Source: Kiloniella spongiae (GTDB lineage: Bacteria; Pseudomonadota; Alphaproteobacteria; Kiloniellales; Kiloniellaceae). From it: a stretch of 64,000 nucleotides of DNA. The notes below the pieces were generated by a model. That model had not been told where the DNA came from and did not search any database. It saw nothing but the letters and a program-made list of their open reading frames with translations. Both the position numbers and the translations under genes were made by a program. This document shows positions 19,005 to 28,228 of this stretch, piece after piece. The stretch is taken from assembly GCF_001026905.1 (NCBI RefSeq), contig NZ_LAQL01000006.1:372001-436000 (forward strand), read 5' to 3'. The first letter of the stretch is position 1, and every line of letters starts with the position of its first letter.

Positions 19005-19973
19005 TCAGGATGCTGGTGTCTTGGCGGCATGTATAGCATTCAGGCTTTTGATTAATTCATAAAAAGTTTCAATGCCAATGCTATCGGTCTGTGAGATCAC
19101 GCCTTCCTCCTCAGCTTTAACCAAAGCCTGTTTCAGGTTTTCTTGTGACAGCTTTGAACTGCTCAGATAATCATGAGATTTTAATAGGCGTCCAATAGTG
19201 TCGACCGGAATGGCTGTAATCGTTGTTTCTGAAGGACCTTGCCCGTCCGAGGATAAAGACCAATTGTCTTGAATGCCATCAATACCTGAGGGTGGGGAGA
19301 GGACGAGCTGGTTTTTGTTAAGGGCAAACCAGTTGAGCAAGCCATCTATGGCAATATTGGGACAGTAATTGTTAGCTGATCCAATAGAACAGTAAGGATA
19401 GGTGACAAGAGCGTGCTCCCATCCACGTCTGTAACCTGCAGTAAGAATCTGGTGGTTGTGTTTTGCGTTACTCAGCCCCAACCAACCCGTTTTATTGCCA
19501 ATTGGTGTAGAGAGAGTAACCAGAGCCCAGTCTTTTGTAATTGATGCCAGAGTTTTGTTATTGGGGTCATAGCCTTCGGCAATGTCAAAGCTACTGATCT
19601 TTGCGTTTAAGTCAGCATTGTCCTGCTGATAGGCCCCTACATATGACATCTCACTGTTGTTGAACCACTTACCCTCTACCTTATTGTAAAGGCAAGATGC
19701 CGGGGTGAGGATTTTGTCGGCACTCACAGCAACGGCATTACAAAAGTGACGTCCGGCAATATTAAGGCGACCCAAAGCACTCCACGGATATTCACGTGCT
19801 TCAACAACCATAACATCGGGAGTATCAAAGAGGCTTCGTAACGGTTTCTCGGGAACAGCGAGCTCGCTGAGGGGGATACTTTTACCTGTATCCTGTCGTG
19901 TAAAAAAGTACCCGGCAATTGCAACAATCATCAGAAAACCAATGGCCAAGATAGCTGTCTGTTTTGACTTCAT
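19005..19973 (-). CDS. Trypsin-fold membrane-anchored protein lacking His/Ser (paralogue B)
   Basis: Paralogue of the adjacent gene: 322 residues, colinear throughout, with shared blocks EAREYPWS-LGRLN-AGRHFCN, PASCLY, WF, GWEH/GREH and NW-LS. An N-terminal uncleaved-looking helix (ILAIGFLMIVAIAGYFF) replaces the lipobox. S93 again stands where the catalytic His should be and no GDSG motif is present, but D148 (KDWAL) is retained. Cysteines C78/C94 and C195/C204 are kept. The C-terminus contains a weaker version of the same repeat domain. ATG 19973 has AAGGAAA upstream. The two genes are 82 bases apart on the same strand and probably arose by tandem duplication before further divergence of their anchors. 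Confidence 0.75.
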   Translation of the reverse strand: MKSKQTAILAIGFLMIVAIAGYFFTRQDTGKSIPLSELAVPEKPLRSLFDTPDVMVVEAREYPWSALGRLNIAGRHFCNAVAVSADKILTPASCLYNKVEGKWFNNSEMSYVGAYQQDNADLNAKISSFDIAEGYDPNNKTLASITKDWALVTLSTPIGNKTGWLGLSNAKHNHQILTAGYRRGWEHALVTYPYCSIGSANNYCPNIAIDGLLNWFALNKNQLVLSPPSGIDGIQDNWSLSSDGQGPSETTITAIPVDTIGRLLKSHDYLSSSKLSQENLKQALVKAEEEGVISQTDSIGIETFYELIKSLNAIHAAKTPAS

Positions 19974-20073
19974 GTGAGTTTCCTTAACCTTTATGGGCAG
20001 AGATTAGTGAAACATTTCAAATTCTAAAAAACTATTGGTAATACCCACAGTCAAAACAAAGAGTAATTGAACT

Positions 20074-20100
20074 AAAAAAGGCCGCGGAAACCGTGGCCTT
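20074..20100 (-). terminator. Rho-independent terminator of the Pho operon
   Basis: On the minus strand AAGGCCACGG / CCGCGGCCTT forms a stem with a three-base loop and one mismatch, followed by a T run (20074-20079). It lies 34 bases beyond the phoB stop codon and closes the pst-phoU-phoB transcript. Confidence 0.75.
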
Positions 20101-20133
20101 CAGTAGCAAAATTTTGTATATAAATTCAGATAT

Positions 20134-20829
20134 TTATGCGGCTTTGGCGCGATCCAAAGCATACCCCGCAGAACGGACAGTACGTATCAAATCCTGTTCT
20201 GTGCCTTCGTTAAGAACTTTGCGCAGGCGTCTGATATGAACATCTACTGTACGAGGTTCAACGTACACGTCATGCCCCCAGACTGAATCAAGTAACTGTT
20301 CGCGACTAAAGACACGACCAGGGTTTTGCATCAGATGACGTAGCAGTTTGAATTCGGTTGGGCCCAAGTGAACTTCGCGATCACCGCGATAGACCTTGTA
20401 GGCAGCCAGATCCATATTGATGTCTTCAAAGGTAAGTGCTTCGGTCACGGTTTCCGGTTTGCTTCGGCGCATGATGGCACGGATACGGGCGACCAATTCA
20501 GCAGGTGAAAACGGCTTCGTCATGTAATCATCAGCGCCTGAATCCAGGCCTCTGATTTTATCTGTTTCTTCACCGCGTGCCGTTAACATGATGATAGGAA
20601 CATCTTTGGTTTCCGGCAGACGACGTAGCTGACGGCAAACCTCGATGCCTGAGAGAAGCGGGAGCATCCAATCCAGGAGAATTAGATCCGGGGCTTCTTC
20701 TTTTGCACGCAGAAGGGCTTCTTCGCCATCATGTGCTTCATTGACGCGAAATCCTTCCTTTTCAAGGTTGTAGCGTAACAACGTTGTCAGTGCGATTTCG
20801 TCTTCAATGACCAATGCCAAAGGTTTCAT
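20134..20829 (-). CDS. phoB: Phosphate regulon response regulator PhoB
   Basis: OmpR-family response regulator of 231 residues. The receiver domain holds the phosphoacceptor D53 in LILLDWMLPLLSG. The C-terminal winged helix-turn-helix is near residues 130-228 (SREQLLDSVWGHDVYVEPRTVDVHIRRLRKVL). This last motif is the PhoB recognition helix and binds PHO boxes. ATG 20829 is preferred to 20850 since AAGGA lies seven bases upstream. It is the last gene of pstSCAB-phoU-phoB; its cognate kinase gene phoR lies at the other end of the cluster. Positive autoregulation through the pst promoter is likely. Confidence 0.96.
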   Translation of the reverse strand: MKPLALVIEDEIALTTLLRYNLEKEGFRVNEAHDGEEALLRAKEEAPDLILLDWMLPLLSGIEVCRQLRRLPETKDVPIIMLTARGEETDKIRGLDSGADDYMTKPFSPAELVARIRAIMRRSKPETVTEALTFEDINMDLAAYKVYRGDREVHLGPTEFKLLRHLMQNPGRVFSREQLLDSVWGHDVYVEPRTVDVHIRRLRKVLNEGTEQDLIRTVRSAGYALDRAKAA

Positions 20830-20854
20830 GGAAAGATCCTTTTTTTCCATTACA

Positions 20855-21595
20855 TTAAATTTCTACTTCGCCTTCCCCGTCATCGGGGGTAAGGATTTGA
20901 AAAGCGGTACGGTCCCCTTTGGGGCGTTTACCTTCTAAACGTTCGCCGGTTGCCAAATAATAGATAGTTTCGGCGATATTTGTTGCATGATCACCCATGC
21001 GTTCGATGTTTTTTGCGATAAAAAGCATATGTGTGCACGCACCGATGTTTCGTGGATCTTCCATCATGTAGGTCAGAAGTTCACGAAACAAAGAAGTGTA
21101 CATCTCATCAACTTCTTCATCCCGGTGCCACACATCTATGGCACGATCCTTGTCGCTGTTGGAAAAGGCGTCGAGAGTATCCTTGACGATTTCCTGTACC
21201 AGACGGGACATGCGCATAATGCTGGTAACCGATTTTTGCGGCGGCATCTGGTTGATTGCGATACTGCGCTTTGCAATGTTTTTTGCGTAATCACCGATGC
21301 GTTCAAGATCAGATGAAATTTTAAAGGCAGCAATAACAGCACGCAGATCGTTAGCGACGGGTTGGCGCAAAGCAATCAACTGAATGACAGCAGCTTCCAA
21401 TTCTTCTTCCAGTGCGTCGATCTTGGCGTCTTCTTTACGAACAAGTTCAGCTTTTGCACTGTCTCGTTGAACCAGCGCATCGACAGCATCGGAAAGCTGG
21501 TTTTCTGCCATACCGCCCATACGGATTATAATCTCGTGGATGGTACGGAGTTCTTTGTCAAACGAGCTGACAATATGATCTTTGGTATCTGGCAT
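20855..21595 (-). CDS. phoU: Phosphate signalling protein PhoU
   Basis: Cytoplasmic all-helical protein of 246 residues made of two PhoU repeats. Each repeat carries the metal-cluster pattern E/D-x3-D with the following KNIAKR (repeat one: DLERIGDYAKNIAKRS) and NIERMGDHATNIAE (repeat two). PhoU connects the PstSCAB transporter to PhoR and represses the Pho response under phosphate excess. ATG at 21595 is chosen because AAGGA is spaced seven bases; the ATG at 21601 is too close. It lies between pstB and phoB with short gaps, part of one operon. Confidence 0.96.
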   Translation of the reverse strand: MPDTKDHIVSSFDKELRTIHEIIIRMGGMAENQLSDAVDALVQRDSAKAELVRKEDAKIDALEEELEAAVIQLIALRQPVANDLRAVIAAFKISSDLERIGDYAKNIAKRSIAINQMPPQKSVTSIMRMSRLVQEIVKDTLDAFSNSDKDRAIDVWHRDEEVDEMYTSLFRELLTYMMEDPRNIGACTHMLFIAKNIERMGDHATNIAETIYYLATGERLEGKRPKGDRTAFQILTPDDGEGEVEI

Positions 21596-21606
21596 ATTCA
21601 TCTTCC

Positions 21607-22419
21607 TTACCCGAATCTTCCCGTAATGTAACCCTGAGTACGGTCATCTTGCGGGCTGGTGAAGAGACGATCTGTTTCTCCAACCTCAACCAGTTCTCCC
21701 AGATGGAAGAATGCTGTTCTTTGTGAGACACGGGCGGCTTGTTGCATAGAGTGGGTGACGATAACGATTGTAAAGCGTTCTCTTAACTCATCAATTAATT
21801 CTTCAATCTTTGCCGTGGCAATCGGATCCAAAGCTGAGCAGGGTTCATCCATCAGGATAACTTCCGGATTGATCGCAATGGCGCGGGCGATGCAAAGACG
21901 TTGTTGTTGTCCACCGGAAAGGCCTGTTCCCGGCTTGTCCAAACGGTCTTTGACTTCCTCCCACAAGCCCGCGCGGCGCAGGCTTTTTTCCACACGTTCA
22001 TCCAGCTCATCCTTGTTGCTTACAGTTCCGTGAAGACGGGGGCCATAGGCAATGTTGTCAAAAATGGACTTGGGGAAAGGATTTGGTTTTTGGAAAACCA
22101 TCCCGACGCGTGCACGAAGGAGCACAGGATCCAGACCGGAATTGTAAAGATCAACACCGTCCAGGCTTATCCGTCCTTCGACGGTGCAATTTTCGATCAC
22201 ATCATTCATGCGATTGAGACAGCGCAAGAAGGTTGATTTACCACACCCGGACGGGCCGATCAGGGATGTAACCTCGTTGGCACCTATATCCAGCTGTATA
22301 GATTTCAGCGCTTGGCTTGCGCCGTAGAAAACATTTACATCGCGCGCCGTAATTTTTGGCTCGGAGGTAGCGGTTTCAGATTGGGTTGTATAATTTTGCA
22401 TATCCATAGCGTAGGACAT
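21607..22419 (-). CDS. pstB: Phosphate ABC transporter ATP-binding protein PstB
   Basis: ATPase of 270 residues energising high-affinity phosphate import. Walker A is [12 protein letters not shown], the Q-loop is [15 protein letters not shown] (PstB-specific), the signature is [14 protein letters not shown], Walker B is [13 protein letters not shown], and the H-loop is [14 protein letters not shown]. The ATG at 22419 has AAGGAATAATAGGA upstream; a TTG at 22452 would overlap pstA and is unlikely. It is cytoplasmic, associated with PstA/PstC. Confidence 0.97.
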   Translation of the reverse strand: MSYAMDMQNYTTQSETATSEPKITARDVNVFYGASQALKSIQLDIGANEVTSLIGPSGCGKSTFLRCLNRMNDVIENCTVEGRISLDGVDLYNSGLDPVLLRARVGMVFQKPNPFPKSIFDNIAYGPRLHGTVSNKDELDERVEKSLRRAGLWEEVKDRLDKPGTGLSGGQQQRLCIARAIAINPEVILMDEPCSALDPIATAKIEELIDELRERFTIVIVTHSMQQAARVSQRTAFFHLGELVEVGETDRLFTSPQDDRTQGYITGRFG

Positions 22420-22435
22420 TCCTATTATTCCTTGC

Positions 22436-23722
22436 TTACCAACGACGCTCAAAGCGTTTCCGCAGAATAACTGCGATTGCGTTCATGACGACGAGAAAGG
22501 CCAGCAGTATCATGATGGCTGCTGATGTTTTTTCGACAAATCCACGTTCTGGGCTATCTGCCCAAAGGTAAATCTGTACAGGAAGGACAGTAGCCGCATC
22601 GCTCATTGATCCTGGAATGTCTGCGATAAAAGCAACCATACCAATCATCAAAAGCGGGGCGGTTTCACCAAGTGCTTGTGCCATGCCCAGAATAGTTCCA
22701 GTTAGGATACCTGGCATGGCAAGGGGAAGCACATGATGGAAAACAGTTTGCATTCTAGAGGCACCGATGCCCAAGGCTGCCTCGCGAATGGAGGGTGGGA
22801 CAGCTTTAAGGGCAGCCCGGGATGCAATAATAATTGTTGGCAAGGTCATCAGGGCGAGAACCATACCGCCAACAATCGGTGCAGATCTCGGTAACCCCAT
22901 GAAGTTCAGGAAGATCGCGAGACCGAGCAGTCCAAAGACGATGGAAGGAACAGCAGCTAAGTTGTTGATGTTTACCTCGATCAAGTCTGTCCACTTGTTT
23001 GTTGGGGCGAATTCTTCAAGATAGATCGCGGTCAGAACACCAATAGGGAAACACAGTGCCAGCGTGATAGCCAGCGTATACAAAGACCCGACTACAGCAC
23101 CCAGGATACCGGCTTCTTCTGGCTCTCTTGAATCGCCATTTGTGAAAAAATCAACATTGAACTTTTTCACGATGCGATCATCCGCGGCAAGGGTATCAAG
23201 CCATGCGAGTTCGCGGTCTTTGATTTTGCGATTACTTTCCGGAACATCACGCGGAATATAACCTTTGTAAAAGCTATCCACGTCATCAGACGACTTAACG
23301 GCAATCGTCGCTGTCGTACCAACCAGTTTCGGATTGTCTAGTACGGCATCACGGACATCGAAGTCGGCAGCGGACCCGACAAGTCCATAGAGGGATCGTT
23401 TGGCTTTGCGCCCTTCAATCCCGGGAAACTGTTCTCTCAAGGCATTACGCAGTAGCCCTTTGTAACTGGCTGCAGCAAGATCTTCGACCCGTTTGGTGCC
23501 TTTTGGATCAATGCTTTCTGCATCAAGACGAATATCGACCAGAATATAGGTTTGCTGAAAAGCTGTATAACCTTTGGAAATAATAGAGGTCAGCAGAAGA
23601 CAAAGCACCAGCACCGCCGTCATGACAGCAGCCAACCCATAAAAACGGAAACGTTTCTCAGCTGCGTTACGCCGCTTGAGCAAGGTGGGATTTATTTTGA
23701 GAGGTGGCGTGTTATCAGTCAT
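22436..23722 (-). CDS. pstA: Phosphate ABC transporter permease PstA
   Basis: Permease of 428 residues. After an N-terminal helix there is a large periplasmic segment (about residues 50-190), as in many alphaproteobacterial PstA proteins. The binding-protein-dependent permease domain follows, with the EAA loop [26 protein letters not shown]. It pairs with PstC. ATG 23722 overlaps the pstC stop codon by eight bases, indicating translational coupling; a GTG nine bases further upstream is an alternative. The [18 protein letters not shown] segment near the C-terminus is a conserved PstA feature. Confidence 0.95.
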   Translation of the reverse strand: MTDNTPPLKINPTLLKRRNAAEKRFRFYGLAAVMTAVLVLCLLLTSIISKGYTAFQQTYILVDIRLDAESIDPKGTKRVEDLAAASYKGLLRNALREQFPGIEGRKAKRSLYGLVGSAADFDVRDAVLDNPKLVGTTATIAVKSSDDVDSFYKGYIPRDVPESNRKIKDRELAWLDTLAADDRIVKKFNVDFFTNGDSREPEEAGILGAVVGSLYTLAITLALCFPIGVLTAIYLEEFAPTNKWTDLIEVNINNLAAVPSIVFGLLGLAIFLNFMGLPRSAPIVGGMVLALMTLPTIIIASRAALKAVPPSIREAALGIGASRMQTVFHHVLPLAMPGILTGTILGMAQALGETAPLLMIGMVAFIADIPGSMSDAATVLPVQIYLWADSPERGFVEKTSAAIMILLAFLVVMNAIAVILRKRFERRW

Positions 23723-25097
23723 ATTTTTCACGATATTTACGGACCACTTTTAGGGCCACTACGTTCATAACAAGGGTGACAACAAAGAGCAGTAATCCAA
23801 GAGCAAAGGCGGCAAGTGTCTTCGCCGAATCAAATTCCTGATCACCTACGAGAAGAGTCACAATTTGTACGGTAACGGTGGTAACAGCTTCCAGAGGATT
23901 GGCAGTCAGATTAGCTGCAAGGCCAGCAGCCATCACGACAATCATTGTCTCGCCGATGGCGCGGCTCATTGCCAGTAATACAGCACCGACAATACCTGGA
24001 AGAGCAGCCGGGATAATCACCTTTGTAATGGTTTCGGATTTTGTTGCGCCCATTGCATAGGATGCATCCCTGAGAGACTGGGGAACGGAATTCATGACAT
24101 CATCTGAAAGTGACGAGATGAAAGGAATAATCATAATGCCCATAACCATACCGGCGGCCAAGGCAGATTCAGAGGAAACACTTAACCCAAGAAGTGTCCC
24201 GCTTTCGCGGAAGAAAGGAGCTACGGTCAAAGCAGCGAAGAAACCATAGACAACTGTTGGGATACCGGCCAAAACTTCGAGGACAGGTTTTGCAAATGCT
24301 CTGAATTTTTTTCCGGCATATTCAGACATGTAAATCGCCGATAATAGGCCAACCGGAATAGCGACAACCATACAAATGAAGGTAATCAGCATGGTTCCGG
24401 CAAAAAGCGGGATAGCCCCGAATGATCCGGATCCACCAACTTGATCACTACGGAGCGCTGTTTGCGGACTCCAGTGTGTACCGAAAAGAAAATCAAAGAA
24501 GGGAACTTTGTCGAAAAAGCGAAGTGTTTCGAAGATCAGAGAGAAGACAATGCCAACTGTCGTCAGAATGGCAATCAGAGATGAAATCATCATAATGATT
24601 GAGACGACTTTTTCTACCTGATTTCTTGCTCTAAGAGCGGGGTTGATTTTTTTAAGGCTTGTAAACAAAGCAAGTAAAGAAAAAGCAATGGCAACCACTG
24701 CCATGGCAAAATAGCTGATTTGTCTAAAGAGTGAATAATTATCTGCTGCTGATAACAAAGCTGCATCGGGTTCGCGGCTCAAAATACCGCCAGAGGCCAG
24801 ATTGACAACATCATTAATGTAAAGTGTTAGCTGATCCGGTGTTATCGAGGCATCGCTGTCTCTTAACTGTGAGGCGACAAGCATTTCTGCTATTTGTGGC
24901 TCAAAGATCATCCAGCCAGCCATAATGAGAAGGCTGGGAAGGCCACACCACAAAGCGGTGTAAAGGCCATAGTAGGGTAGTCTAGAATGCAGAGGCTGAT
25001 CTGAATGACCAGATAACGCTACTGCCCGCCCTTTTCCCAGGATGAAACCCAGTACTGTGAGGAAAAGCAAAGCGAAGAAAAGAGCCAACTGTTCCAT
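23715..25097 (-). CDS. pstC: Phosphate ABC transporter permease PstC
   Basis: Permease of 460 residues with an extended N-terminal half (two to three extra helices and a periplasmic stretch) before the core permease domain. The EAA motif is DASYAMGATKSETITKVIIPAALPGIVGAVLLAMSRAIGE in parts, and FGTHWSPQ is a typical PstC periplasmic sequence. Long PstC proteins of this form are usual in alphaproteobacteria. It lies 106 bases after pstS, separated by a strong hairpin that may reduce downstream expression relative to the binding protein. Confidence 0.95.
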   Translation of the reverse strand: MEQLALFFALLFLTVLGFILGKGRAVALSGHSDQPLHSRLPYYGLYTALWCGLPSLLIMAGWMIFEPQIAEMLVASQLRDSDASITPDQLTLYINDVVNLASGGILSREPDAALLSAADNYSLFRQISYFAMAVVAIAFSLLALFTSLKKINPALRARNQVEKVVSIIMMISSLIAILTTVGIVFSLIFETLRFFDKVPFFDFLFGTHWSPQTALRSDQVGGSGSFGAIPLFAGTMLITFICMVVAIPVGLLSAIYMSEYAGKKFRAFAKPVLEVLAGIPTVVYGFFAALTVAPFFRESGTLLGLSVSSESALAAGMVMGIMIIPFISSLSDDVMNSVPQSLRDASYAMGATKSETITKVIIPAALPGIVGAVLLAMSRAIGETMIVVMAAGLAANLTANPLEAVTTVTVQIVTLLVGDQEFDSAKTLAAFALGLLLFVVTLVMNVVALKVVRKYREKYD

Positions 25098-25151
25098 TTG
25101 ATTATATACCCGAAAGGGAACCCACTTTTATTTTAAACTGAACTTACCAGA

Positions 25152-25181
25152 AACTGGCGACTTGATCATAAGTCGCCAGTT
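25152..25181 (-). terminator. Hairpin between pstS and pstC (attenuator or partial terminator)
   Basis: A 12-bp perfect stem AACTGGCGACTT (25152-25163) / AAGTCGCCAGTT (25170-25181) with a six-base loop lies just after the pstS stop. Only a short T tract follows on the minus strand, so it may act as an mRNA-stabilising or partial terminator allowing more PstS than PstCAB. Confidence 0.6.
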
Positions 25182-25203
25182 TTCCAGGTTAGTCTTTATA
25201 AGC

Positions 25204-26241
25204 TTACATGCTCAAAGATTGAAGACCACGCGCAGAGTTTTTAACCTGCTCACGATCAGCCGCAGGAAGCGGGATCAGACCTTTGTCAGCAAGGTAACCT
25301 TCGTCACCCCAAGCATCTTCGTTTGTGAAAGCGTTCACGAATTCTTGGATGCCAGGTACAGAACCTACATGCTCTTTTTTCACGTAGAAGTACAGGGAAC
25401 GGGACACGCCGTAATCACCAGCAGCGATGTTCTCGAATGTTGGCTCAGCACCTTCAACAATTGATCCCTGGATCTTGTCAGCATTCTGGTCAAGGAAACT
25501 GAAACCAAAAATACCAAGAGCCTGTGGGTTTGCTTCAAGTTTTTGAATGATCAGATTGTCATTCTCGCCAGCTTCAACATAGGCACCGTCTTCACGGAGT
25601 GTGTGAGCAATTGCTTTAAAGGCTTTTTTGTCACTTTTACGAAGGGCTTTCAGTTGGTCAAATTTCTTTGCGCCGCCTTCCATAGCCAACTCAACAAAAG
25701 CATCACGTGTACCGGATGTTGGTGGTGGGCCAAGAACTTCGATTTTACTGTTTGGCAGACTTGAATCAATATCGCTCCATTTCTGATATGGATTGTCAAT
25801 CAGCTTACCGTCTACTGGAACTTGCTTGGCAAGCGCCATGAAGATTTGTTTTTTGGTAAGGGTCAGGCGGTCACTCTGTTTAGAGTTTGCAAGTACGATA
25901 CCGTCAAAGCCAATTTTAACTTCAGTGATGGAAACACCATTTTTGGTGCATTTTTCATACTCAGAGGCCTTGATACGACGAGAAGCGTTTGTGATATCAG
26001 GGTGTTCAACGCCAACACCAGCACAGAAAAGCTTCATGCCACCGCCAGAACCGGTGCTTTCGACAACAGGTGTTTTGAAACCGGTTGTTTTACCGAATGT
26101 TTCAGCAACTGTTGTTGAGAATGGGAAAACTGTAGAAGAGCCGACGATGCGGATCTGGTCGCGTGCTTGAGCAGCGCCAGCTACTGCCATCATCATTCCA
26201 GCTAGTGCTGTCGCAGTGAGAACTTTTTTAATCACGTTCAT
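25204..26241 (-). CDS. pstS: Periplasmic phosphate-binding protein PstS
   Basis: Secreted binding protein of 345 residues with a Sec signal peptide (hydrophobic LTATALAGMMMAVAG, cleavage near AQA-RD). The mature N-terminus RIVGSSTVFPFSTTVAE and the phosphate loops VESTGSGGGMKLFC and PPTSGTRDAFVEL are the standard phosphate-contacting segments. It captures phosphate for PstCAB. The gene is preceded by a PHO-box-like repeat and is the promoter-proximal gene of the pst-phoU-phoB operon. Confidence 0.96.
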   Translation of the reverse strand: MNVIKKVLTATALAGMMMAVAGAAQARDQIRIVGSSTVFPFSTTVAETFGKTTGFKTPVVESTGSGGGMKLFCAGVGVEHPDITNASRRIKASEYEKCTKNGVSITEVKIGFDGIVLANSKQSDRLTLTKKQIFMALAKQVPVDGKLIDNPYQKWSDIDSSLPNSKIEVLGPPPTSGTRDAFVELAMEGGAKKFDQLKALRKSDKKAFKAIAHTLREDGAYVEAGENDNLIIQKLEANPQALGIFGFSFLDQNADKIQGSIVEGAEPTFENIAAGDYGVSRSLYFYVKKEHVGSVPGIQEFVNAFTNEDAWGDEGYLADKGLIPLPAADREQVKNSARGLQSLSM

Positions 26242-26586
26242 GTCTCCGCTATATAGCGTTAATAAATCTCAAGATACGCATATCCCGGTTTTCCAGGATC
26301 CCCTCGGTGTGAACTGTTTTTACTGTCACTGGGATAATATGCGTTGCCGATCATTCGGCGAGGCAAAACATATCGGGCTAGAGCTATAGTTCTGTGACTC
26401 TACTGTGACAGTTTTATTACTTAGGCAGAAGAAAAAAAGTTTGATAAATTTCGAGATAATTTTATTAACTATCTGATTTTTATTAATAAAAATCGTAGTG
26501 TAAAAAAGAAATTTCGCGAAAATGCTGAGATCTCTTTTTTGAAGGTTTTGTTAAATAGCTCGAAATTTACAAAAAGCTAACAACGT
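26242..26586. other. Regulatory region between phoR and pstS
   Basis: This 345-base non-coding stretch lies upstream of pstS. Apart from the PHO-box-like repeat at 26394-26411 it is strongly AT-rich from 26411 to 26580, with no convincing open frame or RNA. It presumably holds the pst promoter and the long 5' leader of about 130-150 bases. Confidence 0.5.
26394..26411 (-). promoter_or_regulatory. PHO box upstream of pstS
   Basis: On the minus strand the sequence reads CTGTCAC-AGTA-GAGTCAC, two heptamers separated by four bases. This is the spacing and near-consensus (CTGTCAT-N4-CTGTCAT) of a PhoB binding unit, oriented towards pstS. A TATAGC follows but is nearer than in E. coli, so the -10 is not assigned. 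Confidence 0.7.
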
Positions 26587-28041
26587 CTAGAAATTGACTT
26601 CAGTCACATCAATTCGTTTGGACTGATCATCTGTAATTGCGGCCTGTGGTAAGTAAACTGTGAAGGTTGAACCTCGTCCGACTTCACTGTCGATTGTCAG
26701 AACGCCACGGTGCCGATTGACGATATGCTTGACGATGGCAAGGCCAAGACCCGTGCCACCGAGTTCACGAGATCTTGCCGCGTCGACACGGTAAAAGCGT
26801 TCCGTCAGACGCGGAATATGTTCGCGTGGAATGCCGTCGCCTTGGTCAATGATGGATATGGCCACGGATGGGCGGCCAAGGCGTCTCATCCCCTGGCTAC
26901 CGGGACCATAAGATTTGCAACGAATTGTTACTGTTGTGCCTTGGTGTCCGTATTTAACAGCGTTTTCAAGAAGGTTCTGGAATACCTGTGTCAGTGCTTC
27001 TGTATCACCAAGAACAGGGATAACATCGTCCATATCCCGTCGTATGGTAATATTTTTACTTTCAATCTGTGTGTGCAGACCCTCGATAATTGTGGTCATG
27101 GCCTCACTTAGATCAGTCACACTTGTTGGTGGTGTGTGCTCAAGCAACTCGATTTTAGACAGGGATAGCAGATCAGATACGAGGCGTGACATACGTTCTG
27201 ATTGATCCTGCATGATCTTGAGGAATTTTTGCTGTGCGTCAGGGTCGTCTTTGGCCGGACCTTTGAGGGTTTCAATAAAGCCCATCAAGCTGGCCAGCGG
27301 CGTTTTGAGTTCGTGACTGACATTGGCAACAAAATCCCCTCGCATTTGTTCAACGCGTTTAGCTGATGTCAAATCGTGAAGGCTGATAATGATCTTTGTA
27401 CCGTCCCATGTCTGTTCCGGCATCCGCGCAATACGGGCCTGAAGATAGCGTTCTACCCGGCCGTGGATTTTAAAGTCCACAAACTTGGAAAGATCTTTTT
27501 GACTCTTTTCCAGCTCGTCAATCGTATTGAGGATGGAAGGATTACGTAGAACAGTAGAGAGCTCTTTGTCTGCGAGTTTGTCTTCAAAGATTGTTTCAGC
27601 CGCGGGGTTGCCGCGGATAATTTTTCTTTTGTTGCCCAACATGATCAGGGGATCTGGCAAAGAACGAAGAATGGCTTCATTGCCATCAGTTACGTCTTCT
27701 AATTGACGCCTATACTGCTGCCTTTCCTGAGCCATACGAGACAAGGTCAGGTTAAGTTCCGGATAGAGGAAACTACCGACCGCTGAGGGAGCTTCAGGTA
27801 AAGAATCCCGTCCTTTGAGTTGGCGCAGAGCAGTAATGTATTCCTTTAACCGTTCGACATGATTGTAGTGACTACTGAGGATATAGCCTGTTCCGATCAG
27901 AATGACCAAGCCGGAGATCAGCGCGGCCTGCCATACAATTAAATGGAGGATGACGAGTGCAAACAGAACGGCAATAGCCGGTGACGATAAAATGAGAGAC
28001 GACGTAAATAGTCGATTATATTTGTCCTGACGAACTGGCAT
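26587..28041 (-). CDS. phoR: Phosphate regulon sensor histidine kinase PhoR
   Basis: Sensor kinase of 484 residues. Two N-terminal membrane helices (about 13-32 and 36-54) enclose almost no periplasmic loop, as expected for PhoR. A PAS domain is near residues 115-215 (LRSLPDPLIMLGNKRKIIRGN). The HisKA phosphorylation site is H243 (FVANVSHELKTPLASL). The HATPase domain has N-box QNLLENAVKYG and G-boxes DQGDGIP and GGTGLGLAIVK. It phosphorylates PhoB under phosphate starvation. It is separate from phoB, at the upstream end of the Pho cluster, with its own PHO-box-like element. Confidence 0.93.
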   Translation of the reverse strand: MPVRQDKYNRLFTSSLILSSPAIAVLFALVILHLIVWQAALISGLVILIGTGYILSSHYNHVERLKEYITALRQLKGRDSLPEAPSAVGSFLYPELNLTLSRMAQERQQYRRQLEDVTDGNEAILRSLPDPLIMLGNKRKIIRGNPAAETIFEDKLADKELSTVLRNPSILNTIDELEKSQKDLSKFVDFKIHGRVERYLQARIARMPEQTWDGTKIIISLHDLTSAKRVEQMRGDFVANVSHELKTPLASLMGFIETLKGPAKDDPDAQQKFLKIMQDQSERMSRLVSDLLSLSKIELLEHTPPTSVTDLSEAMTTIIEGLHTQIESKNITIRRDMDDVIPVLGDTEALTQVFQNLLENAVKYGHQGTTVTIRCKSYGPGSQGMRRLGRPSVAISIIDQGDGIPREHIPRLTERFYRVDAARSRELGGTGLGLAIVKHIVNRHRGVLTIDSEVGRGSTFTVYLPQAAITDDQSKRIDVTEVNF

Positions 28042-28112
28042 GTTGACCCGATTGTGTTAGCAAGTAAGGCGTAAAAATACGCAATTATTTCCGCTATACT
28101 TAGCTTGCCTTC

Positions 28113-28130
28113 ATGACAGTTTGAAGACGG
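28113..28130 (-). promoter_or_regulatory. PHO-box-like repeat upstream of phoR
   Basis: The minus strand reads CCGTCTT-CAAA-CTGTCAT: a perfect consensus heptamer preceded, at the correct four-base spacing, by a five-of-seven match. TATAGC follows 14 bases downstream, about where a -10 element should sit. This suggests PhoB-controlled phoR expression. Confidence 0.55.
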
Positions 28131-28146
28131 TTATGAAAATCGTTGT

Positions 28147-28187
28147 AAAACAGTGACTTCTGTATGTACAAATCCAGAAGTCACTGT
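28147..28187 (-). terminator. Rho-independent terminator after maeB
   Basis: The minus strand shows a 13-bp perfect stem ACAGTGACTTCTG / CAGAAGTCACTGT (28175-28187 and 28150-28162) with a 12-base loop and a following TTTT. It lies 42 bases past the maeB stop and separates it from phoR. Confidence 0.8.
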
Positions 28188-28228
28188 GTATTTCACAAAA
28201 CCGTAACAAATATGTTCAGTTTTTCAAA

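Noticed and set aside
17957-19973. Interpreting the two trypsin-fold genes as pseudogenes
   Set aside because: Both frames are intact, equal in length, well supplied with Shine-Dalgarno sequences and keep their cysteines, so decay is unlikely.
26314-26329. CTGTTTTTACTGTCAC as a second PHO box
   Set aside because: The heptamers are two bases apart and on the wrong strand for pstS, so the spacing rule is broken.
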